A stretch of DNA of 57,028 bases from Sulfobacillus harzensis (GTDB lineage: Bacteria > Bacillota > Sulfobacillia > Sulfobacillales > Sulfobacillaceae), in the NCBI RefSeq assembly GCF_012933365.1, contig NZ_JABBVZ010000018.1, forward strand, positions 1 to 57,028, in the 5' to 3' direction. Shown here in pieces: positions 1 through 9,300 of this stretch. Under the pieces are notes generated by a model that did not search any database, had not been told where the DNA came from, and saw only the letters and a list, made by a program, of their open reading frames with translations. The stretch's first letter is position 1. The number at the start of each line of letters is the position of its first letter. A program made the position numbers and the translations under genes.

Positions 1-68
1 GGTCGTCCCCCTCGCGCACGCTGAGACTACTGGGGCCGCAGGGCCCCGGGATCATCAGGCCGTGCCGA
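1..68 (+). rRNA. rrf: 5S ribosomal RNA, 3' part (first of two tandem copies)
   Basis: The window opens inside a 5S rRNA. Positions 1-68 align almost base for base with 128-192 of the complete copy downstream, including the shared block around GACTACTGGGGCCGC. Scattered differences (for example at 4, 14 and 17) show it is a separate gene rather than an assembly duplicate. The 5' half lies outside the window. Confidence 0.85.
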
Positions 69-78
69 CCCATTTTTT

Positions 79-192
79 GGCAGGTATGTTTAGCCGTGGG
101 AGTTGACCCGTTTCCATCCCGAACACGGTTGTCCCCCTCACGTACGCTGAGACTACTGGGGCCGCAGGGCCCTGGCATTATCGGGCCATGCC
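79..192 (+). rRNA. rrf: 5S ribosomal RNA, complete second copy
   Basis: About 114 nt carrying the universal 5S block CCATCCCGAACACGG and the loop E/helix IV region around GAGACTACTGGGG. The 5' end GGCAGG and the 3' end TGCC can form the terminal helix, which sets the approximate ends (give or take a few bases). It follows the first copy after about 10 nt and is followed by a strong terminator, so this is the end of an rRNA operon. Confidence 0.88.
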
Positions 193-208
193 CGCCCGTC
201 ATTTCACG

Positions 209-235
209 CCCGCTCCTCACGAGCGGGTTCTTCTT
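209..235 (+). terminator. Rho-independent terminator of the rRNA operon
   Basis: Seven-base-pair stem CCCGCTC / GAGCGGG with loop CTCAC, followed by the T-rich run TTCTTCTT, 16 nt after the 5S gene. Confidence 0.85.
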
Positions 236-241
236 ATGCCG

Positions 242-270
242 TTGCCGATATTACGTACACGTAATATAAT
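242..270 (+). promoter_or_regulatory. Promoter with palindromic operator
   Basis: A -35 box TTGCCG (242-247) and a perfect -10 TATAAT (265-270) are 17 nt apart. The spacer is almost filled by a perfect palindrome, ATTACGT-AC-ACGTAAT (250-265), which would place a dimeric repressor directly over the promoter. It drives the ATPase gene at 299. Confidence 0.75.
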
Positions 271-298
271 AATACCAAATCGAAACAAGGAGAATCGG

Positions 299-1426
299 AT
301 GAGCCGCGTAGACTTTCCATTGAATACGTTGCCGCTGCCCGCTGAGGATATTGTGGGGCGGGAAGATGTTCTAAACAACATGGTGGACCGCATGCTTCAT
401 CAGCAAAGCATCCTTATTCCCGGCCCACGGCGCACCGGAAAGACTGCCGTCGCACTGGAACTCTTGCGGCGTTTGCGTGATCAGCATCAGATGCTGGTGG
501 CGAGCGTGGACCTGTTTGAGTGCGCGGACGGACGTGATTTGTCCCGAAAAATTGTGACCGCCTGTCTTGAGAATATTGATGCCAAATGGACGCGGTTTCG
601 AAGCGTGGTGGATCGTGATCTGGCCGTCGGAATCCGCGAATCGTCGCTGACCATTCGAATCTTGGGCGTCGACCTGATTAAATGGGCCTACCATTTGGAA
701 AAACTTGAGACGGGGGAACTGTTGGATCGCGCCCTCGATTTTCCCGAAGCCATGGCGCAACGGCTCGGCCGCCCCATGGCGTTGGTGTTTGACGAGTTCC
801 AAGAGGCATCAGGGTTGGGCGGCGAAGCCTTGATGAAGCGGATGCGGGCCCATTGGCAGCGCCAGCGCCGAACCTCGTATTGCTTCCTCGGCAGTCAAGG
901 CGGCGTCATGCGGGATCTGTTTGGTCAAAGTCGACAGCCCCTGTATCGCTTTGCCGATATCCTCCCCCTTCCGCCTATTCCAGTGGCGGATTGGATCGTC
1001 TATGCGCGCTCTAAATTTGAAGCTCAGGGAATCACGGTGCGGGAGGCATCATTGGAGGAGTTGGTGGTGCGGACCGGCGGACATCCGTTCGATACCATGA
1101 AGGTTCTGCAACATTTAGCTCGCATTCAGGATCGGGAAACTGCCCCCGTGATTACCCGCGATCTCTGTTGGTTGGCCCATCAGGAAGCCGCCGAGGAATT
1201 AGCCCGCTATTTCGAAGCCGAAATCGCCGGCCTGCAACTCCCTTATGCGAGGGCCATGCTTTTGCGGCTGGCTCGGGGAGAAGGCCTCTATGTGCCGGGC
1301 ATTAATCCTGGTCAAAATAAGCGGACGGTGGATGGCTTGGTGCGCGCGGGTGTTTTGCGACGGGTCGCCCCTCGCCGCTATCAATTTGAGGAGCCCATGC
1401 TGGCCGAATTTTTGGCGCAACATTGA
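299..1426 (+). CDS. AAA-type ATPase, archaeal-ATPase (COG1672-like) family
   Basis: A 375-residue protein. Its N-terminus has the IVGRE box typical of STAND/archaeal ATPases, then a Walker A GPRRTGKT and a Walker B ALVFDEFQ. The C-terminal third (NPGQNKRTVDGLVRAGVL) looks like a winged helix, as is usual in this family. The start is the ATG at 299 because AAGGAG lies 6 nt upstream; the frame stays open further upstream without a ribosome site. It sits alone between the rRNA operon and the ctsR operon. Members of this family are often linked to mobile elements or DNA sensing, but the substrate here is unknown. The palindrome in its promoter suggests tight repression, possibly autoregulation. 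Confidence 0.8.
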   Translation: MSRVDFPLNTLPLPAEDIVGREDVLNNMVDRMLHQQSILIPGPRRTGKTAVALELLRRLRDQHQMLVASVDLFECADGRDLSRKIVTACLENIDAKWTRFRSVVDRDLAVGIRESSLTIRILGVDLIKWAYHLEKLETGELLDRALDFPEAMAQRLGRPMALVFDEFQEASGLGGEALMKRMRAHWQRQRRTSYCFLGSQGGVMRDLFGQSRQPLYRFADILPLPPIPVADWIVYARSKFEAQGITVREASLEELVVRTGGHPFDTMKVLQHLARIQDRETAPVITRDLCWLAHQEAAEELARYFEAEIAGLQLPYARAMLLRLARGEGLYVPGINPGQNKRTVDGLVRAGVLRRVAPRRYQFEEPMLAEFLAQH

Positions 1427-1460
1427 CGGCTACATATTTAACAGATTTTTGCCCACGCTA

Positions 1461-1517
1461 TAGACAGCGCTGGTTGTTATGCTATAATCAGGAAAGACAA
1501 AGTAAGTCAAAGACAAA
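1461..1517 (+). promoter_or_regulatory. ctsR operon promoter with CtsR operator
   Basis: Promoter with -35 TAGACA (1461-1466), 16-nt spacer and -10 TATAAT (1483-1488) preceded by TGC. Just downstream is the tandem heptad AGACAAA-GTA-AGTCAAA (1495-1511), then a further GACAAA (1512-1517). CtsR binds tandem (A/G)GTCAAA heptads spaced by 3 nt, so the operon is probably autorepressed and induced by heat or protein-folding stress. Confidence 0.8.
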
Positions 1518-1531
1518 GCGAGTGAGATTGA

Positions 1532-1984
1532 ATGGCAAGCATGGCCGACGAAATTGAGGCCTACCTTCGAGCCCTGATACAAAATTCGCCGGATGGGGCG
1601 ATCGTCATCCAACGGACGCAGATTGCTGAACGGTTCGATTGCGTTCCGTCTCAAATTAGCTATGTGCTGATGACGCGGTTTACTCCCGACCGCGGCTATG
1701 TCGTCGAAGGCCGACGCGGCGGCGGGGGGAATATTCGAGTTCGGAAGCTGGAGGCAGAGCAGCAAGAGTTGGTGGCGCTCCTGCACAAAGTGGAAGCGAT
1801 CGACCAGGCTCGGGCGTTCGGCTTGATTGTCCGGGTGATGGAAGCCGGACTCATTTCAGAGCGCGAAGCCGGTGTCATGCAATCCGCCTTGAAGCGGGAC
1901 GTGTTGCAAATTGATCTGCCGGAACGCGACCGCGTCCGTGCCCGGCTATTGCGGGCAATGCTGACTGCCGCGTTTGGCGAGTAG
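1532..1984 (+). CDS. ctsR: CtsR, transcriptional repressor of class III heat-shock genes
   Basis: A 150-residue protein with the CtsR DNA-binding N-terminus: MADEIEAYL, then IAERFDCVPSQISYVL and the glycine-rich wing VEGRRGGGGNIRV. Length is normal for the family (about 150). The ATG at 1532 has a weak ribosome site; the ATG at 1541 is an alternative. It is first in ctsR-mcsA-mcsB-clpC, and the CtsR boxes just upstream show autoregulation. In Bacillus, CtsR is released when its partner McsB is active. Confidence 0.95.
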   Translation: MASMADEIEAYLRALIQNSPDGAIVIQRTQIAERFDCVPSQISYVLMTRFTPDRGYVVEGRRGGGGNIRVRKLEAEQQELVALLHKVEAIDQARAFGLIVRVMEAGLISEREAGVMQSALKRDVLQIDLPERDRVRARLLRAMLTAAFGE

Positions 1985-1995
1985 GGGGGAGACCA

Positions 1996-2520
1996 ATGGG
2001 CGAGGAACTGATGATGTGTCAACGGTGTCATGAAAAGCCGGCCCAAGTGCACTTCAGCAAGGTGGTCAACGGCGAAAAGTCTGATCGCTTCTTGTGCGAG
2101 GACTGTGCGCGCGAGGAGGGCGCCTTTCATTTCATGTTGGGTCCGCAGTTCACGGTCCAGCAGGTGCTGGGCAGTCTCATTGGACAGGCTGGGGTGCCCG
2201 CCAATCGCACCGTCCCGGAGGGCCGGTCATGTCCCCATTGCGGCTACACATATCGCCAATTTGCGGAAAGTGGGCGATTAGGGTGCGATCGCTGCTATGA
2301 AGCCTTTAAAGAGGAGTTGGGCCCCCTAGTGCTAAGGCTCCATGGGAGGGCGGAGCACCGCGGAAAGCTTCCCAGACGGGGGGCCAAGCATCTTGCGGCA
2401 GTGCGTGAGTTGGAGCGTCTGCGGCAGAAAATGGCTGACGCCATTCAACGTGAGGCGTTTGAAGAGGCGGCCGAGATTCGCGACCAGATTCGTCGCTTGA
2501 CGGGAGGTGAGGCTCAATGA
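1996..2520 (+). CDS. mcsA: McsA, zinc-binding activator of the McsB arginine kinase
   Basis: A 174-residue protein with the McsA pattern: an N-terminal CQRC...CEDC zinc site, a second CPHCGYTY...CDRC zinc site near residues 80-100, and a C-terminal UVR helical hairpin (LERLRQKMADAIQREAFEEAAEIRDQI). McsA stimulates McsB and modulates CtsR. AGGGGGGAGA precedes the ATG. Its stop overlaps the mcsB start (ATGA), so the two are translationally coupled. Confidence 0.95.
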   Translation: MGEELMMCQRCHEKPAQVHFSKVVNGEKSDRFLCEDCAREEGAFHFMLGPQFTVQQVLGSLIGQAGVPANRTVPEGRSCPHCGYTYRQFAESGRLGCDRCYEAFKEELGPLVLRLHGRAEHRGKLPRRGAKHLAAVRELERLRQKMADAIQREAFEEAAEIRDQIRRLTGGEAQ

Positions 2521-3560
2521 CCCCGGGGTTTAGTCAGTGGATGAATGGCCATGGACCCGAAGGCGAGATTGTATTGTCGAGCCGCATCCGTCTGGCGCGA
2601 AATTTGGCCGGCGTGCCGTTCCCGCATCGGATGGATGATCAACAAGGCCAACACATGCTGGAGCAAGTCGAGCACGCTGTGGGCCAGGTAGAGCCGGGCT
2701 GGGGCATTCGCTTTCGCCAATTGGATAGTCTGACGCCGCTGGAACGCCAGTTGCTCATGGAAAAGCATCTGGTGAGCCCTCTCTTGATTCAAAACCCGAT
2801 TCGCTATGAGAGTGTGGCCTTGGACGAGCGGGAAAGCATTAGCATCATGGTGAATGAAGAGGATCATTTGCGCATCCAAGTGCTCTTGCCGGGACTACAG
2901 CTGGATGAGGCATGGCAGGCGGCCAACCGGTTGGATGATGCCCTGGAGCAGCATTTGGACTTCGCCTATGACGAAAGCCGCGGATATTTGACGGCATGGC
3001 CCACAAACTTGGGCACTGGCCTTCGAGCGTCGGTAATGTTGCACCTGCCGGGATTGGTCATGACGCGGCAAGCGTCTCAGGTATTCACGACCTTGGCTCA
3101 GGTGGGGATCGTGGTTCGGGGGCTATACGGGGAAGGTTCGGAAGCACTCGGCAACATCTTTCAAATCTCTAATCAGGTGTCCTTGGGATTAACCGAAGAA
3201 GAGTTGGTGCACAATCTCACGGTTGTTGCCCAGCAAATTGTAGGCCGTGAACGGAATGCCCGTCAGCACTTAATGTCCAGCGCGGGTCTCGCCTTGGCGG
3301 ACCGCGTGGGCCGTTCCTGGGGCATCTTGACCAACGCACGGGTGATGACCTCCGATGAGGCCTTAAAGCTCTTGTCGGACGTGCAGTTAGGGAGTGACCT
3401 CAACCTCTTGGAAGGGCCACTGCCGTGCACTTTTTCTCAGTTGACCCTGATGACCCGGCCGGCCTACTTGCAAATTGAGGCGGGCCGTGAACTGAGCCCC
3501 GTCGAGCGGGATCAAATTCGGGCCCAGACGCTGAGACGCCATCTTTTGGGGAAAGATTAG
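2517..3560 (+). CDS. mcsB: McsB, protein-arginine kinase
   Basis: A 347-residue phosphagen-kinase-fold enzyme that phosphorylates protein arginine residues, marking them for ClpC-ClpP. The early motif [19 protein letters not shown] is characteristic, and the later block with [14 protein letters not shown] and QISNQVSLG is the conserved nucleotide/substrate loop region. Length matches the family (about 350). The start overlaps the mcsA stop by 4 nt. Confidence 0.95.
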   Translation: MTPGFSQWMNGHGPEGEIVLSSRIRLARNLAGVPFPHRMDDQQGQHMLEQVEHAVGQVEPGWGIRFRQLDSLTPLERQLLMEKHLVSPLLIQNPIRYESVALDERESISIMVNEEDHLRIQVLLPGLQLDEAWQAANRLDDALEQHLDFAYDESRGYLTAWPTNLGTGLRASVMLHLPGLVMTRQASQVFTTLAQVGIVVRGLYGEGSEALGNIFQISNQVSLGLTEEELVHNLTVVAQQIVGRERNARQHLMSSAGLALADRVGRSWGILTNARVMTSDEALKLLSDVQLGSDLNLLEGPLPCTFSQLTLMTRPAYLQIEAGRELSPVERDQIRAQTLRRHLLGKD

Positions 3561-3621
3561 GGGGACCGGGCTCTGCATGAGTTGTGACTTTCAACGTATT
3601 GTGAAGGGAAAGAGGGATAGC

Positions 3622-6090
3622 ATGTTTGGACAGTTTACTGAAAAGGCACGCCGCGTGGTCATCCACGCGCAGGATGAAGCGCGCCGCATGGGCCACAACT
3701 TCGTCGGCACCGAGCATTTGCTCTTGGGACTTATTCGTGAAAGCAACTCGCTTCCCGCGAAAATTCTCCAATCTATCGGATTAGATTTGGAGACGGTTCG
3801 AGCAGAGGTGCTGAAGGCTACTGGGCGTGGTCCGGCCATCGGACCCAATGAGGAAGTCACCTTCACGCCACGGGCAAAAAAGGTGGTTTTGGAGTTGGCG
3901 GGAGAAGAGGCACGGGCCTTGAATCAGAACTATATCGGACCGGAACATCTTCTTTTGGGTCTCATTCGCGAAGGCGAAGGGGTGGCGGCACAGGTGCTTT
4001 TGGCTGCTGGTGCCGACCTAAACAAGGTCCGCCACCAGCTGATGCATGCAAATAGCAATGTTGGCACCAATGCTGCCTCGAGCGAGTCGCCGCAGCAAGT
4101 CAACACGCCCACGCTTGACCTATACGGACGAGACCTGACGCAAATGGCCCGGGACGGCAAGCTGGATCCAGTGATTGGCCGGGATAAGGAAGCGGAGCGC
4201 GTGATTCAGATTCTCAGTCGACGGACGAAGAACAATCCGGTGTTGATTGGGGAGCCAGGCGTCGGCAAGACGGCCGTGGTGGAAGGACTGGCGGAGCGCA
4301 TTGTGGAGAACAAGGTGCCGGAAATCCTTAAAGACCGACGGGTCGTGGCTTTGGATCTGGGCGCCATGCTAGCGGGTTCCAAATACCGCGGCGAGTTCGA
4401 GGATCGCTTGAAGCGGGCGATGAACGAAATTCGCGAAGCCAAGAACGTGATTCTTTTCATTGACGAGATGCACACTATCGTGGGTGCCGGCGCGGCTGAA
4501 GGGGCCATTGATGCGGCCAATATTCTCAAGCCGGCCTTGGCCCGGGGAGAGCTTCAGGCTATCGGCGCCACGACTCTCGACGAGTATCGAAAATATGTGG
4601 AGCGCGATCCGGCGCTGGAGCGGCGATTCCAGCCAATCATGGTTGAAGAGCCGTCTACCGAGGAAGCAGTGCAGATCTTGATGGGGTTGCGCGACCGCTA
4701 TGAGGCGCATCATCGCGTCAACATTACGCCCGACGCCATCGAAGCCGCGGTGCGCCTGTCCGACCGCTATGTATCGGACCGTTACCTGCCCGACAAGGCG
4801 ATCGATTTGATTGATGAGGCCGCGTCGCGGGTTCGTCTGACAAGCTATGTGGCCCCGCCGGATTTGAAGGATCTGGCTGGAAAGTTGGAGGAAGTCCGCA
4901 AGGAAAAGGAAGCGGCGGTACAGGCGCAGGAATTTGAAAAGGCCGCGCAGATGCGGGACGAGGAGCAAAAGCTGCGCGAACAATTGGACCACGAGACTCA
5001 AGAATGGCACAACCGCCAGCGGGTGGAGACCATCAATGTCACTCCCGACGATATCGCCCATATTGTGTCGTCTTGGACCGGCATCCCCGTCGAGCGGCTG
5101 GCTGGCGAGGAATCGGAACGCCTGTTGCACCTGGAAGAGGAATTGCATCAGCGTGTGGTCGGACAGGATGAGGCGGTGCACGCGATTAGCCGAGCGATTC
5201 GGCGGGCGCGAGCGGGACTCAAGAATCCGCGGCGTCCCATTGGGTCCTTCCTGTTTTTGGGCCCGACCGGTGTAGGCAAGTCGGAGTTGGCCAAGGCATT
5301 GGCCGCCTCCCTATTCGGCGATGAAGATGCCATGGTTACCATCGACATGTCGGAATATATGGAGCGGCACGCCGTCTCCCGTTTGATGGGGGCTCCGCCC
5401 GGATATGTTGGCTACGAGGAAGGCGGTCAGTTGACGGAGGCCGTACGACGCCATCCGTACTCGGTGGTCCTGTTGGACGAGATTGAGAAGGCCCATCCGG
5501 AAGTGTTCAATGTGCTGCTGCAAGTGCTGGAAGAAGGCCGGTTGACCGAAGCCAAGGGCCGGACGGTGGACTTCCGCAATACGGTGATCATCATGACCTC
5601 CAACGTGGGAGCCGACGTCATCAAGCGCCAAGGCACCATTGGCTTCCGCAAGGACAGTGAAGACACCGCCTATCGCGACATGAAGGATCGCTTGATGGAT
5701 GAGGTCAAGCACACGTTCCGGCCGGAGTTCATCAACCGTGTGGACGAAATTATTGTCTTCCATGAGCTCTCCGAACAACATCTGTCGGAGATAGTAGGAA
5801 TTATGTTGAAGGAGGTCGAAGAGCGTATTGGGCAAAACGGGTACCATCTGAGCGTCACCGACGATGCCAAGGCGGTGATCGCCAAGGAAGGATTCGACCC
5901 CGTCTTTGGGGCGCGCCCACTACGCCGTGCCATTCAGCATCTGGTGGAGGACGAGTTGGCCGAACAGATTCTGGCTGGCAAGTTCCAAGAAGGTGCGCAT
6001 ATCCTGGTTGATGCGAAGGATGGTCGCCTGGTGTTCACCCAAATGGAAGAGAGCAAGCCACGGGCTGCCGCTTCCAAGAAAGGATCGTGA
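3622..6090 (+). CDS. clpC: ClpC, AAA+ unfoldase of the Clp protease
   Basis: An 822-residue two-ring Hsp100 protein: two N-terminal Clp repeats ([16 protein letters not shown] and [17 protein letters not shown]), D1 Walker [10 protein letters not shown] and Walker B LFIDEMH, a UVR-containing middle domain ([18 protein letters not shown]), and D2 Walker [10 protein letters not shown] and Walker [10 protein letters not shown]. It unfolds substrates, including arginine-phosphorylated proteins, for ClpP. The ATG at 3622 is preferred because AGAGGG lies just upstream and it gives the canonical MFGQFTEKA start. It ends 4 nt into radA. Confidence 0.97.
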   Translation: MFGQFTEKARRVVIHAQDEARRMGHNFVGTEHLLLGLIRESNSLPAKILQSIGLDLETVRAEVLKATGRGPAIGPNEEVTFTPRAKKVVLELAGEEARALNQNYIGPEHLLLGLIREGEGVAAQVLLAAGADLNKVRHQLMHANSNVGTNAASSESPQQVNTPTLDLYGRDLTQMARDGKLDPVIGRDKEAERVIQILSRRTKNNPVLIGEPGVGKTAVVEGLAERIVENKVPEILKDRRVVALDLGAMLAGSKYRGEFEDRLKRAMNEIREAKNVILFIDEMHTIVGAGAAEGAIDAANILKPALARGELQAIGATTLDEYRKYVERDPALERRFQPIMVEEPSTEEAVQILMGLRDRYEAHHRVNITPDAIEAAVRLSDRYVSDRYLPDKAIDLIDEAASRVRLTSYVAPPDLKDLAGKLEEVRKEKEAAVQAQEFEKAAQMRDEEQKLREQLDHETQEWHNRQRVETINVTPDDIAHIVSSWTGIPVERLAGEESERLLHLEEELHQRVVGQDEAVHAISRAIRRARAGLKNPRRPIGSFLFLGPTGVGKSELAKALAASLFGDEDAMVTIDMSEYMERHAVSRLMGAPPGYVGYEEGGQLTEAVRRHPYSVVLLDEIEKAHPEVFNVLLQVLEEGRLTEAKGRTVDFRNTVIIMTSNVGADVIKRQGTIGFRKDSEDTAYRDMKDRLMDEVKHTFRPEFINRVDEIIVFHELSEQHLSEIVGIMLKEVEERIGQNGYHLSVTDDAKAVIAKEGFDPVFGARPLRRAIQHLVEDELAEQILAGKFQEGAHILVDAKDGRLVFTQMEESKPRAAASKKGS

Positions 6091-8202
6091 CACTCATCCG
6101 GGAACGTACGCGCTATAGCTGCCAAGTGTGCGGCACCGGCAGCGCCCGATGGTTGGGGCGCTGCCCGGGCTGCGGTGGCTATAATACCATGGTTGAGGAG
6201 ACTGTCGAGGATGACCGTCATTCTCGTTCGGCTAAAAATAGCGCCCGCGATCCCGTCCTCTTGAGCCACGTGTCAACCGACCCCATTGCCCGGCAAAGTA
6301 CAGGCATTGCAGAGGTTGATCGGGTTCTTGGTGGCGGGATTGTTCCGGGTGCTTTTGTGTTGTTGGGGGGTGACCCGGGCATCGGCAAGTCAACCCTCTT
6401 GCTGCAAATCGCGGCCCACGTTAGCCAAGAGGGCCCGGTTCTCTATGTGACCGCCGAGGAATCGGAGGCTCAGACACGGATCCGTGCGGAGCGGCTCGGC
6501 GTTCAAAGCGACAACTTGTTCCTTTTGGCAGAGGGCGATATCGGCGTCGTGATTCAGGCCATTCAGTCGCGTCCTTGGTTGATGGCAGTGGTCGACTCAT
6601 TACAAACCACCTTTAACCCCGAATTGGAGTCGGCGCCGGGCTCGGTGGCGCAGGTGCGCGATGTCGCGTCTCAGGTGATGCGGGCGGCGAAAAAAGGATG
6701 TCCGGTCTTTTTGGTCGGACATGTGAACAAGGAAGGGTCAATGCGGCCCGCAGCTTAAGGCAACTTAGGCTGAAGCACTGGGCTATATGCATGAAACGCC
6801 CAATGAGCCAAGCACGAGAGTCCTTGGCTGGGGCCAATATGCAGGAAACAAGGAGGGGCCTTGGATCCTCAGAGACAATATGCCCAGCTCCTGACCCTAT
6901 GGTCGGAGGGCTCCAAGCTTTTTCGCCGGCAGAAGCATTATCGCAGCCGCAAAGACGATCGCTGGGATGGATGGTGGCGGTTGGGACGGCGTATGGTGGA
7001 ACGGGGGCTTTCGGTTTTGCCGGTACCACTCGCATCACCGATGCTGGTGGCGGCGGTTGGGGAGCGCTGGTTTACCATTGCCGGGCTTTCCGACGTGGAG
7101 AAAGGTATTGCGCGGGATCCCGTCATTATTCTGAGACACCGGGCCGAGGCCGCCCTGCACTGGGACGGTCGTTGGTCTCTTCATCACGATTTAGCACTGC
7201 GGCTGGGACCCAAAGGCTGGCGCATGCTGCTCGAATGGCCCCGTCCGGGGTGCTGTGAGATCTTGACGGTTTCGAGCGTGGAGGCGTCCTTAACTCTTAT
7301 CGGCGCTGTGGGACGGCACCCAGCCATGTTTAAGGAGCTGCCGCTGGCTGACTGGGAATTGGCCTCGCAAATGCTGCGCCACCCCGGTCGGCGGTTCCCT
7401 GCGTCGCACCCGCTACCCGTTGAGCTGGGATTTCGGTTTGATCGTCACCGTGAAGAAGCTTGGTACCAAGGTCAGGATGAAGACAGTGTCCAATGCGCTA
7501 GCAGGTCCTCGGGTGGTGGAACACCTGGTGGACGTGGTATTAATGTTTGAAGGCGATCGACAGCACGTGTTCCGCATGCTGCGGGGCATCAAGAATCGAT
7601 TTGGCTCGACCAGCGAACTCGGATTGTTTGCCATGGAGGGTGACGGGTTGGTTCCCGTTGAGGACCCATCCCGGGCTCTTTTGGCGGAACGGCCGGAGGA
7701 TGTGCCGGGGTCAGCCGTCGTGGCCGCCGTTGAGGGCAGTCGGCCGCTATTGGTGGAGGTCCAGGCGCTGCTGGTCCGTTCGTATGGGACGCCGCGCCGG
7801 GTGGTGTCCGGCATGGATCCGCACCGCGTCGCGCTGGTGCTGGCAGTCATTGAGCGGCATCTTGGCCTTCGGGTATCAGAAATGGATGCCTTCTTCAAGC
7901 TTACGGGTGGGGTATCGCTCGATGATCCGGCGCTGGATCTCGGCATCATGGCGGCAGCCGTCAGCAGTGTCACCGGCCATCCGGTGCCGACCGACTGGGT
8001 TGTGGCGGGCGAGATTGGATTGACAGGCGAATTGCGGCGGGTTAGCCGTATGGGTGAGCGTCTTAACGAGGCGCAAAACCTCGGGTTTCGCCGGGCCCTC
8101 ATTCCTGGCCGCCTGTCCGAAATTCAACCCGGCCTCACAGTGGTGTCGGCGGACAAGGTGGATGTTGCCATGGCGCGTCTCGGCTTAAACGAGCGGGACT
8201 AG
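6087..8202 (+). CDS. radA: RadA (Sms) DNA-repair helicase, split by a group I intron: exons 6087-6738 and 7496-8202
   Basis: Exon 1 encodes the zinc finger (Cys12, Cys15, Cys26, Cys29), Walker [11 protein letters not shown] (about 94-103) and the core up to HVNKEG, then hits a stop at 6756-6758 in the insert. Exon 2 resumes exactly at [12 protein letters not shown], followed by the RadA signature KNRFG and the Lon-like C-terminal domain. Joining 6738 to 7496 creates TCG (Ser218) and a continuous 452-residue protein, the normal RadA length. RadA drives branch migration in recombination. It overlaps the clpC stop (GTGA) and precedes disA. Without splicing only a truncated 223-residue product would be made. 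Confidence 0.88.
6739..7495 (+). ncRNA. Group I self-splicing intron inserted in radA
   Basis: 757 nt. The 5' exon ends GGGU (6735-6738) and pairs with GCCC in the intron as P1 with the required U-G wobble; the intron ends in G (7495). Core helices are readable in order: P3 CTGGGC (6778-6783) with GCCCAG (6882-6887); P4 TGCAT (6788-6792) with ATGCA (6839-6843); P5 GCCC (6798-6801) with GGGC (6831-6834), extended by AGCCAAG / CTTGGCT; P6 CAAGG / CCTTG (6849-6863); P7 GACA (6874-6877) with TGTC (7487-7490). GAAA follows P4 and CAATA follows P5, as in J4/5 and J5/4. The ORF fills P8. Splicing is inferred, not shown. Confidence 0.85.
6861..7550 (+). CDS. Intron-encoded protein of unknown family
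   Basis: A 229-residue ORF starting with TTG at 6861, 2 nt after AAGGAGGGG, which also forms part of intron helix P6. It lies in the P8 region, the usual place for a homing-endonuclease gene, and runs 55 nt into the 3' exon. I see no LAGLIDADG, GIY-YIG or HNH motif. It is rich in Trp, Arg and Leu (for example [16 protein letters not shown]), with a basic N-terminus that could bind nucleic acid. It could be a divergent endonuclease, a maturase, or a decayed ORF. Because it uses exon sequence, full-length protein can only come from unspliced RNA. Confidence 0.5.
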   Translation: MDPQRQYAQLLTLWSEGSKLFRRQKHYRSRKDDRWDGWWRLGRRMVERGLSVLPVPLASPMLVAAVGERWFTIAGLSDVEKGIARDPVIILRHRAEAALHWDGRWSLHHDLALRLGPKGWRMLLEWPRPGCCEILTVSSVEASLTLIGAVGRHPAMFKELPLADWELASQMLRHPGRRFPASHPLPVELGFRFDRHREEAWYQGQDEDSVQCASRSSGGGTPGGRGINV

Positions 8203-8219
8203 ACGAGGGGAGGGGAAGT

Positions 8220-9224
8220 ATGGACGGGATGTTCAAGCAAGTAGCCAAGGTGGCTCCGGGAACCCCGCTTCGGGATGCCATTGACCGCATTATTCGAGCG
8301 CGCACCGGAGCGATGATTGTTATCGGCGGGGAGCCGGATATTGATGAGGATTGCCAAGGAGGCTTTCGCTTGGACGTTCCGGTCCATCCGTCCCTCGTCT
8401 ATGAGTTGGCCAAAATGGACGGTGCAATTTTGCTGGATAGTACCATGAGCCGCATTCGCATGGCCAATGTGGAGATGGTGCCGCATCTCGCTGCATCGAC
8501 CACAGAGACCGGCATCCGTCATCGCACGGCCGACCGCGTTGCAAAAACACGCAACGCCTTGGTGGTGGCCATTTCAGAACGTCGCGGCACGGTTTCCCTC
8601 TACTTCCAAGGCGAACGCTTTGTGTTGCACGATTTGAGCTACATCTTGACCAAGGCACAAGGGGCGGTAAACTCGCTCTCGCGTTACGACCGGCTATTTC
8701 GGGGCGCAAGCCGCCGGTTGGCGGAGGCGGAATTATACGCCGGGGTGATGTTGGAAGATGTTGTGGAAGTGCTCCGCCGTGGGTTGGTTGCGCATGAAAT
8801 CCGCCAAGAGCTCGAAGGCTACATTGTGGAGTTGGGAAAGGATGGCCATCTTATCGACTTGCAAATGGAGGAGTTTCCCGACATACTCCGTGAATGGCAT
8901 TGGATTTGGCATGACTATCAGGCGGAAGACGGCGCGCCGATCAACCTGCGCGACAATGCCTCCCAATTGACCGATGATGACTGGTATCAAGCCCTTGGAT
9001 ACAGCAAAAGGTCTGGCGAGCGGCTCCTAATTCCTCGCGGATATCGGGTGCTGCATCAGGTGCCGCGGTTGCCGGATGGCATCATTCAACAATTGATCAA
9101 GCGCTATCAAGACGTTCGGGCGCTGGCATCGGCCAGCATCGCCGATTTGGATGAAGTCGAAGGCGTCGGTCCTCAGCGCGCCTCGCTCATCTACCGCGCA
9201 TTGCATCCGCAGGACAACAATTAG
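8220..9224 (+). CDS. disA: DisA, DNA-integrity scanning diadenylate cyclase
   Basis: A 334-residue protein with an N-terminal DAC domain carrying the catalytic signatures DGAILLDS and GIRHRTADR, a middle helical spine, and a C-terminal helix-hairpin-helix DNA-binding domain (VEGVGPQRASLIYRAL). It makes cyclic di-AMP and pauses at branched DNA; RadA is its known antagonist and neighbour. GAGGGGAGG lies 7 nt before the ATG, 17 nt after radA. Length is slightly under the usual 350-360. Confidence 0.96.
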   Translation: MDGMFKQVAKVAPGTPLRDAIDRIIRARTGAMIVIGGEPDIDEDCQGGFRLDVPVHPSLVYELAKMDGAILLDSTMSRIRMANVEMVPHLAASTTETGIRHRTADRVAKTRNALVVAISERRGTVSLYFQGERFVLHDLSYILTKAQGAVNSLSRYDRLFRGASRRLAEAELYAGVMLEDVVEVLRRGLVAHEIRQELEGYIVELGKDGHLIDLQMEEFPDILREWHWIWHDYQAEDGAPINLRDNASQLTDDDWYQALGYSKRSGERLLIPRGYRVLHQVPRLPDGIIQQLIKRYQDVRALASASIADLDEVEGVGPQRASLIYRALHPQDNN

Positions 9225-9300
9225 CGTTTTGGGACCATTCTGCATGGGTCTGTGCCCAGAGGGCATTCTATCCTCATTCTTAGGCTAAAGGATGAGGGAC

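Noticed and set aside
6087..8202. radA as a pseudogene broken by frameshift, insertion sequence or intein
   Set aside because: There is no transposase or terminal inverted repeat, the insert contains an in-frame stop and no intein splicing residues, and both exons are intact. The group I core pairs correctly and splicing restores the frame.
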